In this document: positions 5,301 to 10,226 of the stretch, piece by piece
How positions within the stretch are numbered: position 1 is the stretch's first letter
Layout of the letters: every line of letters starts with the position of its first letter
Assembly: GCA_029945495.1 (NCBI GenBank)
Contig: JAQSCR010000512.1
Coordinates: forward strand, 1-10,226
Source: Pseudolabrys sp.
Lineage (GTDB): Bacteria; Pseudomonadota; Alphaproteobacteria; Rhizobiales; Xanthobacteraceae
DNA: 10,226 bases
Direction of reading: 5' to 3'
The notes under the pieces: model-generated
Told to the model about the DNA's origin: nothing
What the model saw: the letters and a program-made list of their open reading frames with translations, nothing else
Databases searched by the model: none
Position numbers and translations under genes: made by a program

Positions 5301-5854
5301 TACATACCTTCTGGCCCGCGCGCGATCGCCGCGATCCCGGTGCGCGACACTTCGACCAGTCCGAGCGGCAGCATCAGCGCCACGAATTGCTCGATCTTGT
5401 CGCTCTTGCCGGTGATCTCGAAAACGAAGCTCTCGGTGGTGGCGTCGATGACGCGAGCGCGGAAGGCGTCGGCCAGCCGCAACGCCTCGACCCGGTTGTC
5501 GCCCTTGCCGCGCACCTTGACCATCGCCAGTTCGCGCTCGATCGAGCGGCCGGACAGCGTCATGTCGACGACGCGATGGACCGGGACGAGCCGATCGAGC
5601 TGGTTCTTGATCTGCTCGATCACCATCGGCGTGCCGGTGGTGACGACGGTAATAAGCGACAGATGCTTGGCGTGTTCGGTTTCCGACACCGTCAGTGATT
5701 CGATATTGTAGCCGCGGCCGGAGAACAGGCCGATGACGCGGGCGAGCACGCCCGGCTCGTTATCGACCAGCACCGACAGAGTGTGGGTCACGTCGCGCTG
5801 CGCCGTCGGCGCGGTCGGATAGTGCGAGGTACTTGAGGGCACATTTGCGTTCAC
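5300..5854 (-). CDS. ilvN: Acetolactate synthase regulatory (small) subunit
   Basis: A 184-residue protein (also named ilvH), starting at GTG 5854-5852 with AAGGA about 9 nt upstream. An N-terminal extension of about 20 residues precedes an ACT domain at roughly 23-100, with the effector-site pattern NEPGVLARVIGLFSGRGYNIESL around 32-54. The C-terminal small-subunit domain follows at about 105-180. The family binds the catalytic subunit, stimulates it, and confers feedback inhibition by valine or other branched-chain amino acids. It lies 63 nt after ilvB, and its stop overlaps the exporter start by one base. The GTG start may tune subunit stoichiometry. No anomaly is seen in the ACT glycine-rich turn. 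Confidence 0.96.
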   Translation of the reverse strand: MNANVPSSTSHYPTAPTAQRDVTHTLSVLVDNEPGVLARVIGLFSGRGYNIESLTVSETEHAKHLSLITVVTTGTPMVIEQIKNQLDRLVPVHRVVDMTLSGRSIERELAMVKVRGKGDNRVEALRLADAFRARVIDATTESFVFEITGKSDKIEQFVALMLPLGLVEVSRTGIAAIARGPEGM

Positions 5855-5885
5855 GGTCGTCGTCCTTATGCGTTCGCGCGCAAGT

Positions 5886-5920
5886 GGCGCTTAGTATTGG
5901 CGCTTAATATGCGGCGCTTA
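5886..5920 (-). repeat. Three short direct repeats TAAGCGCC at the end of ilvB
   Basis: On the minus strand, TAAGCGCC occurs at 5920-5913, 5906-5899 and 5893-5886 (periods 14 and 13). The first TAA is the ilvB stop, and the third TAA is again in the ilvB frame. The intervening bases are AT-rich. They fill most of the 63-nt gap before ilvN. This may be the remnant of a small tandem duplication or a protein- or RNA-binding array; the function is not known. Confidence 0.6.
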
Positions 5921-7678
5921 AACCAGCATCTTGCCTTCCTCGGTGATCGCGTCATCGAGGCTTACGCCGCTATCGCCGAGGATCATTTCGTTGTGCGCCT
6001 TGCCCGATGGAATCATCGGGAAGCAGTTCTCCACCTTGTCGACGACGCAGTCGAACAGCACCGGCCGGTCGACGGCGATCATGTCCTTGATGGCGTGGTC
6101 CAGGTCGCCCGGCTTCTCGCAGCGGATGCCGACCGCGTGCATCGCCTCGGCCAGCTTGACGAAATCCGGCAGGGCTTCCGAATAGCTCTCCGAATAGCGG
6201 CTGCCGTGCAGCAATTCCTGCCACTGACGAACCATGCCCATGTAGCCGTTGTTGAGGATGAAGATTTTGATCGGCAGCCGGTACTGCACCGCCGTCGACA
6301 GCTCCTGCATGGTCATCTGCACCGACGCTTCGCCGGCGATGTCGATCACCAGCGATTTCGGATGCGCCAGTTGCACGCCGACCGAGGCCGGCAAACCATA
6401 GCCCATGGTGCCGAGACCGCCGGAGGTCATCCAGCGGTTCGGCTCCTGGAAGTGATAGAACTGCGCCGCCCACATCTGATGCTGACCGACCTCGGTCGTG
6501 ATGTAGGTATCCTTGTCCTTGGTCAGCTCGTAGAGCCGCTGGATCGCGTATTGCGGCTTGATGACCTCGTTGGATGCGCGATAGGCGAGCGACTTGCGCG
6601 CGCGCCATTTGTCGATCTGCTTCCACCAGTCGCCCATCGACTTCTTGTCGGCCTGCTTGGCCTGCGTGCGCCACAGCCGCACCATGTCTTCCAGCACATG
6701 CGCGCAGTCACCGACGATCGGAATATCGACCTTGATGTTCTTGTTGATCGAGGATGCGTCGATATCGACATGGATCTTCTTCGAGCCGGGCGAGAACGCG
6801 TCGACGCGGCCGGTGATGCGGTCGTCAAAACGCGCGCCGATGCAGACCATGACGTCGCAATCGTGCATCGCCATGTTGGCTTCCAGCGTGCCGTGCATGC
6901 CGAGCATGCCCATCCATTGCGGATCGGCGGCTGGAAAGGCGCCCAGCCCCATCAAGGTCGAGGTGATCGGGAAGCCGGTCAGCTTGACCAGTTCGCGTAG
7001 CAAGGCGCTGGCGTTCTTGCCGGAATTGATCACGCCGCCGCCGGTGTAGAACAGCGGCCGCTTGGCGTGCGTCATCAGTTCGACGGCGGCCTTGATCGCC
7101 TCGAGGTCGCCCTTGAGCTTGGGCTTGTAGCCGGTGTGCGGGAATTCCTTCGGCTTGGAATAGACGCCTTTGGCGAACTGGATATCCTTCGGAATATCGA
7201 CCACGACCGGGCCCGGCCGTCCGCTCGAGGCAATGTGAAACGCCTCGTGCAGGATGCGCGGCAGGTCCTCGATGCGCTTGACCAGATAATTGTGCTTGGT
7301 GCACGGCCGGGTGATGCCGACGGTGTCGCACTCCTGAAAGGCGTCGTTGCCGATGAGATGCGTCGGCACTTGGCCGGTGATGCAGACCAGCGGGATCGAG
7401 TCGCACAGCGCGTCGGTGAGGCCCGTCACGGCATTGGTGGCGCCGGGACCGGAGGTGACCAGCACGCAGCCAACTTTCCCGGTCGAGCGCGCATAGCCCT
7501 CCGCCGCATGGACGGCGCCCTGCTCGTGCCGCACCAGAATGTGCTGGACTTCCTTTTGCGCGAAGATGGCGTCGTAAATCGGCAGAACCGCGCCGCCCGG
7601 ATAGCCGAACAGGTGCTTCACGCCCTGGTCCGCCATCGCCTGGATCACCATTTCGGCGCCGGTCATTTCCCGTGTCAT
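5918..7678 (-). CDS. ilvB: Acetolactate synthase catalytic (large) subunit
   Basis: A 586-residue ThDP enzyme (also named ilvI). It condenses pyruvate with pyruvate or 2-ketobutyrate, the committed step to Val/Leu and Ile. I chose ATG 7678 (MTREMTGAEM) with AAGGA 8 nt upstream; the frame stays open to 7753, but that part is the attenuator leader. ThDP N-domain at about 1-170 with catalytic Glu52 in RHEQGAVHAAEG; central FAD-type domain about 190-340 with GARFDDRITG at 281-290; C-terminal ThDP domain about 375-560. The Mg/ThDP motif reads GEAS (449-452) rather than the common GDGS/GDAS, with Asn476-Asn477 closing it. I believe this D-to-E form is common in Rhizobiales. It is the first gene of the ilv operon, expressed through the attenuator upstream. 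Confidence 0.97.
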   Translation of the reverse strand: MTREMTGAEMVIQAMADQGVKHLFGYPGGAVLPIYDAIFAQKEVQHILVRHEQGAVHAAEGYARSTGKVGCVLVTSGPGATNAVTGLTDALCDSIPLVCITGQVPTHLIGNDAFQECDTVGITRPCTKHNYLVKRIEDLPRILHEAFHIASSGRPGPVVVDIPKDIQFAKGVYSKPKEFPHTGYKPKLKGDLEAIKAAVELMTHAKRPLFYTGGGVINSGKNASALLRELVKLTGFPITSTLMGLGAFPAADPQWMGMLGMHGTLEANMAMHDCDVMVCIGARFDDRITGRVDAFSPGSKKIHVDIDASSINKNIKVDIPIVGDCAHVLEDMVRLWRTQAKQADKKSMGDWWKQIDKWRARKSLAYRASNEVIKPQYAIQRLYELTKDKDTYITTEVGQHQMWAAQFYHFQEPNRWMTSGGLGTMGYGLPASVGVQLAHPKSLVIDIAGEASVQMTMQELSTAVQYRLPIKIFILNNGYMGMVRQWQELLHGSRYSESYSEALPDFVKLAEAMHAVGIRCEKPGDLDHAIKDMIAVDRPVLFDCVVDKVENCFPMIPSGKAHNEMILGDSGVSLDDAITEEGKMLV

Positions 7679-7717
7679 CGTCTTTATCCTTGTCCGCAGT
7701 CCTGATCCTAATGGCGC

Positions 7718-7741
7718 AATAAAAAAGGCCCGCGAAGGGCC
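7718..7741 (-). terminator. Attenuator (intrinsic terminator) in the ilv leader
   Basis: The minus-strand stem GGCCC-TTCGC-GGGCC (arms 7737-7741 and 7727-7731) is followed at once by TTTTTTATT. It lies between the leader peptide stop and ilvB. The competing antiterminator pairs 7766-7775 (GCCCGCAAGG) with 7728-7738 (CCTTCGCGGGC), 10 bp with one bulged C, which consumes both the loop and the downstream arm of the terminator. Confidence 0.88.
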
Positions 7742-7743
7742 AT

Positions 7744-7795
7744 GTCCGGACACTCACCTGAGGCGCCTTGCGGGCTACCTGGCCAGTGTCCGAAC
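7744..7795 (-). promoter_or_regulatory. ilv leader RNA stem 1:2 with antiterminator arm in its loop
   Basis: Strand 1 (7785-7795, GTTCGGACACT) overlaps leader codons 11-14. It pairs with strand 2 (7744-7754, AGTGTCCGGAC) over 11 bp including one G-U. The loop contains the leader stop codon and the antiterminator arm 7766-7775. A stem 1:2 should disfavour the antiterminator, while a ribosome stalled upstream on Val/Leu codons should open it. The pairings are seen directly; the regulatory logic is inferred from classical attenuation. Confidence 0.75.
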
Positions 7796-7825
7796 CTTTA
7801 CTACGAGAGTAATAATATTGCGCAT
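7775..7825 (-). CDS. ilv operon leader peptide (attenuation control)
   Basis: A 16-codon ORF, ATG 7825-7823 to TAG 7777-7775, encodes MRNIITLVVKVRTLAR. Seven of the 16 residues are Ile, Leu or Val, including Ile-Ile, Val-Val and a Leu-Val-Val-Lys-Val run. It begins about 25 nt after the predicted transcription start, with a weak GCAGG ribosome-binding site about 7 nt upstream. The stop codon abuts the antiterminator arm (7775-7766), so a ribosome that reaches the stop masks that arm and lets the terminator at 7718-7741 form. Stalling for lack of charged Ile, Leu or Val tRNA leaves it free. No function of the peptide itself is implied. Confidence 0.88.
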   Translation of the reverse strand: MRNIITLVVKVRTLAR

Positions 7826-7856
7826 TGTCGTGCCTGCCCGTACTTTCGTTGCGCGG

Positions 7857-7885
7857 TTTATAGGGGTGCCCGTTTCTCCGGTCAA
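7857..7885 (-). promoter_or_regulatory. Sigma70-type promoter of the ilv operon
   Basis: On the minus strand, a -35 box TTGACC (7885-7880) and a -10 box TATAAA (7862-7857) are separated by exactly 17 bp. Each differs from consensus at one position. The predicted start is near 7850, giving a short 5' end before the leader peptide ATG at 7825. The match and its place right before the leader make this the likely ilvB promoter. Confidence 0.82.
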
Positions 7886-7928
7886 GCGCCTTTTCATAGG
7901 CTAATACCACCTCGGGCGACCCGCAAGC

Positions 7929-7987
7929 GGGCGTTCAACCGTCGGCTCCTTCCATAAAGAAGGGGCATCCCGTTGCCCGGAACGCCC
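7929..7987 (-). other. Nested inverted repeats between the chemoreceptor gene and the ilv promoter
   Basis: An outer 8-bp inverted repeat (GGGCGTTC at 7929-7936, GAACGCCC at 7980-7987) encloses the hairpin at 7963-7978. The CCCGC/GCGGG palindrome near 7920-7931 lies at its promoter-proximal edge, 34 bp upstream of the -35 box. It could be a folded 3' end of the chemoreceptor mRNA or an operator upstream of the ilv promoter; the sequence does not decide. Confidence 0.35.
7955..7978 (-). terminator. Probable terminator downstream of the complete chemoreceptor gene
   Basis: Minus-strand hairpin GGGCA-ACGGGA-TGCCC (arms 7974-7978 and 7963-7967), followed by CCTTCTTTAT. It is 48 nt past the stop at 8027. 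A T6 run lies at 8021-8016, immediately after that stop, but its preceding stem is only about 3 bp. The short stem and T-rich tail support termination moderately. Confidence 0.5.
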
Positions 7988-8026
7988 CCGAAATTGCCTG
8001 GCCGCTTCAGCTCGCAAAAAAGGCCG

Positions 8027-9652
8027 TCAGGCTGCCCGCGAACGCGTTGCTGCCATCCGTGGCGGCGCGGCGGGTCGGCTGGCGGCGCGCTTTGGCTCGC
8101 CATGCGTGCTGGCGGCGCCGTCGACCTGAAAGAACGCCACCTGCTCGTCCATCGCCGTGGCCTGATGCTCCAGGGTCTTGGCGGTGGCCGCGTTCTCCTC
8201 GACCAGCGCGGAGTTCTGCTGGGTGGCGTCGTCCATCTGCGCCAGCGCCCGGTTGATCTCGTCGAGCCCGGTCGCCTGCTCGCCGCTGGCTGCCGCGATG
8301 TCCGAGACGATGGTGGCCACTGTCTCGATCGACCCGACGATCTCGGTCAGCGCGACACCCGCCCGGTTAACGAGATCGACGCCGTCTTTGACCTGGCCGT
8401 TCGAGTTGGTGATCAGATCCTTGATGTCCTTGGCCGCCTGCGACGACCGCTGCGCCAGGCTGCGGACTTCCGAGGCGACGACCGCGAAGCCACGACCGGC
8501 TTCGCCGGCGCGTGCCGCTTCCACCGCGGCGTTGAGCGCAAGCAGATTGGTCTGGCGGGCGATTTCGTCGATGACGCCGATGATGTCGGAGATCTTGCGC
8601 GAAGAATCCTCGATCTTCGCCATGGCGTCCACCGCCTGAGCGACAACCTGACTGCCGCGATGCGCGACGTCGCGGGTGGCGGTCGCCGACTCGTTGGCGT
8701 GCTGCGCGTTCTCCGCGTTTTTCTTCACCGTCGACGAAATCTCCTCCATCGAGGCCGACGTTTCTTCCAGACTCGCCGCCTGCTCCTCAGTGCGCTGCGA
8801 CAGGTCGGTCGTGCTGGTGGAGATCTCGGCCGAGGCGTTGGTCACCTCGCGCGCGGAATTCTTGATGTTGCTGATGCTTGCCCGCACCCGCTCCGCCATC
8901 CGGCTGACCGCCTGCGCGATCTGGCCGACTTCGTCCGTGCGATCGAGCCCCGATATCGACGCCTGGAAATTTCCTTCCGCCAGCGCTTCAAGCGGCGATA
9001 TCAGCGCCGCCAACGGCCGGCAGATATACAACAGCACGAAAATGCTGGCGCCGATCGCAAATAGCGCGCCGATAGCTACGATGATGACGGTCAGAGTTCG
9101 GATTTCCGAATAATTCGCCGCGGACGACTCGGCCGCCTGGATGGCTCCATTGCTGTTGATATCCACGAGCTTGGCCACATCGTCGGTCGTTGCGCGGAAT
9201 GCGGTTACCATCCCTTTGAATAGCGCCGCCGCCTCGACCGTCTTGTGTTCCACCGACAGTTTCAGGAGTTGCTCGGCTTGCTTTTGATGTTCGGCCCAGT
9301 GCTGCATGAAGCCGTTAAAAGCGGCGCGTTCCTCGGGCGAGGAAATGAGCGTCTCGTATTTCTTGCTATAACGCTCGACCGCCACCAATTGGGTCTGGAT
9401 GTCCTTTTCGGTCTGCGGCCGTTCCGCGTCGGTAGACAGGATGTGCTTGACGATCGCCAGCCGCGCCCGCGACGCCGACAGGCCGAGATTGAGCGCCGTG
9501 CTCACCGCCGGCAGTAATTTGGTCGAGAACTGCACCGTCGAATTATTGACCGCGGCCACTTTGTTCAGGGCAAACAAACCCTGCCCGAGAATGATCAAAC
9601 CCATGAGACCAAACGCGCCCATGAGCATCGAGCGGATCGACAAGCCAAACAT
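8027..9652 (-). CDS. Methyl-accepting chemotaxis protein with four-helix-bundle-type sensor region
   Basis: A 541-residue transmembrane chemoreceptor. TM1 is near 8-30; the periplasmic helical sensor about 31-184 fits the 4HB_MCP class; TM2 is near 185-210; HAMP about 211-264; a long cytoplasmic coiled coil about 265-510. The signalling hairpin tip that binds CheA/CheW is at 361-403 (IDEIARQTNLLALNAAVEAA, then RAGEAGRGFAVVASEVRSLA). Glu/Gln-rich methylation helices flank it (for example DLSQRTEEQAASLEETSAS near 283-301). The C-terminus is an Ala/Arg/Pro-rich tail ending RSRAA, without the NWETF-type CheR tether. ATG 9652 has an AGGGA ribosome-binding site. It lies 49 nt after a paralogue and may be cotranscribed with it. 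The ligand is unknown. Confidence 0.94.
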   Translation of the reverse strand: MFGLSIRSMLMGAFGLMGLIILGQGLFALNKVAAVNNSTVQFSTKLLPAVSTALNLGLSASRARLAIVKHILSTDAERPQTEKDIQTQLVAVERYSKKYETLISSPEERAAFNGFMQHWAEHQKQAEQLLKLSVEHKTVEAAALFKGMVTAFRATTDDVAKLVDINSNGAIQAAESSAANYSEIRTLTVIIVAIGALFAIGASIFVLLYICRPLAALISPLEALAEGNFQASISGLDRTDEVGQIAQAVSRMAERVRASISNIKNSAREVTNASAEISTSTTDLSQRTEEQAASLEETSASMEEISSTVKKNAENAQHANESATATRDVAHRGSQVVAQAVDAMAKIEDSSRKISDIIGVIDEIARQTNLLALNAAVEAARAGEAGRGFAVVASEVRSLAQRSSQAAKDIKDLITNSNGQVKDGVDLVNRAGVALTEIVGSIETVATIVSDIAAASGEQATGLDEINRALAQMDDATQQNSALVEENAATAKTLEHQATAMDEQVAFFQVDGAASTHGEPKRAASRPAAPPRMAATRSRAA

Positions 9653-9701
9653 GTTTTATTTCCCTACGTGCAAACCCAAGCGATGAAGCCCGGCGTTGCC
9701 G

Positions 9702-10226
9702 TTACGCCGCCGAGCGCTTTGCCGCCATCGGCTTTTGATTGAAAGACGGACGGAGTGCCGCCGGCCGGTTTGTGTGCTTGTCGCCGCTCACGGCGGTTTC
9801 GCCTTCGACCTGGAAGAAGGCCACCTGCTCGTCCATGGCCTTGGCCTGCCGTTCAAGCACGACAGACGTGGCCGCGTTCTCCTCGACCAGCGCCGAATTG
9901 CGCTGGGTCGCCTCGTCCATCTGGCTCAATGCCTTCTTGATCTCATCGAGACCGGTCGCCTGCTCGGCGCTGGCCGTCGCAATATCGGAGACGACGGTGG
10001 CGACCTTGCGGATCGATTCGACGATCTCGTTGAGCGCCTCGCCCGCCTGATTGACCAGCCCGACGCCTTCCTGCACCTGGCTTCCGCTCGTGGTGATCAG
10101 TTGCGCGATATCCTTGGCCGCCTGCGAGGAACGCTGCGCTAGGCTGCGCACTTCCGACGCCACCACGGCGAAGCCGCGGCCGGCTTCACCGGCGCGCGCG
10201 GCTTCCACCGCGGCGTTGAGCGCGAG
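9702..10226 (-). CDS. Methyl-accepting chemotaxis protein, C-terminal part (cut by window edge)
   Basis: The last 174 codons of a second chemoreceptor, entering from the right edge in frame and ending at TAA (9704-9702). It begins within the signalling hairpin tip (LALNAAVEAARAGEAGRGFA) and continues through the CheA/CheW-binding region and methylation helix (LVEENAATS) to a tail ending AAKRSAA, again with no CheR-tether pentapeptide. Against the neighbouring receptor I count 113 identities in 141 aligned residues without gaps, with the first 40 residues identical, so the two are tandem paralogues. The sensor domain is outside the window. The short gap to the next receptor holds that gene's ribosome-binding site and no clear terminator. 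Confidence 0.95.
   Translation of the reverse strand, partial: LALNAAVEAARAGEAGRGFAVVASEVRSLAQRSSQAAKDIAQLITTSGSQVQEGVGLVNQAGEALNEIVESIRKVATVVSDIATASAEQATGLDEIKKALSQMDEATQRNSALVEENAATSVVLERQAKAMDEQVAFFQVEGETAVSGDKHTNRPAALRPSFNQKPMAAKRSAA

Noticed and set aside
4617..5711. Plus-strand open frame of 364 codons across the exporter and ilvN
   Set aside because: It is opposite two conserved genes, low-complexity in character, and shows no family motif or ribosome-binding site.
5897..7000. Plus-strand open frame of 367 codons opposite ilvB
   Set aside because: It is antisense to a fully recognisable acetolactate synthase gene. Its His/Arg/Asp-rich composition is typical of a reverse-frame shadow.
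7679..7753. 25-residue N-terminal extension of IlvB from an upstream ATG
   Set aside because: The extension coincides with the attenuator terminator and the spacer to the real ribosome-binding site. ATG 7678 has AAGGA 8 nt upstream and gives the family N-terminus.
7973..9064. Long plus-strand open frame (363 codons) opposite the chemoreceptor gene
   Set aside because: It lies wholly antisense to most of a well-motivated chemoreceptor, is Arg/Gly/Leu-rich as expected of high-GC shadow frames, and shows no recognisable domain.

Overview
The window is high-GC alphaproteobacterial DNA, most likely Hyphomicrobiales (Rhizobiales), Bradyrhizobium/Rhodopseudomonas-like. The evidence is the style of the proteins, the branched-chain cluster order, and a 49-bp palindrome at 3056-3104 that matches a repeat I recall as common in genomes of this order. 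The genus cannot be fixed from the sequence. Every gene I can support is on the minus strand, so transcription runs from high to low coordinates; the plus-strand reading frames are shadows.

In transcription order: (a) 10226-8027, two tandem methyl-accepting chemotaxis proteins (the first cut by the window edge), close paralogues in their signalling halves. (b) 7885-3562, a branched-chain amino acid cluster. A consensus-like promoter (7857-7885) leads into a 16-codon leader peptide rich in Ile, Leu and Val (7775-7825), alternative RNA stems and an intrinsic terminator (7718-7741), which together form a textbook transcription attenuator. It is followed by ilvB (catalytic acetolactate synthase), ilvN (regulatory subunit), a LysE/RhtB-type exporter and ilvC (ketol-acid reductoisomerase). 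ilvN and the exporter overlap as TAATG. (c) 3483-3106, a small secreted LprI/DUF1311-like protein that starts at TTG. Its 5' leader carries a 39-bp copy of the 3' end of ilvC. A REP-like palindrome lies 1 nt past its stop. (d) 2992-262, an ABC importer of the nitrate/sulfonate/thiamine-precursor (NitT/TauT, NMT1-like) class in the order ATPase, permease, binding protein. (e) 186-1, the first 62 codons of pdxY (pyridoxal kinase).

Functionally, the ilv block makes acetolactate and acetohydroxybutyrate and carries them one step toward Val, Leu and Ile. Output is sensed by ribosome stalling in the leader and, at the enzyme level, probably by the ACT domain of IlvN. The embedded exporter may relieve product overflow. 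The importer next to pdxY could supply a small nitrogenous or vitamin-like substrate, but the substrate cannot be read from sequence.

The most rewarding observations are the ilv attenuator (its leader peptide is too short for normal gene calling), the duplicated ilvC tail that now serves as leader and ribosome-binding region of the next gene, and the ilvC terminator whose stem contains the stop codon. I see no phage, transposase, CRISPR or obviously novel defence system.
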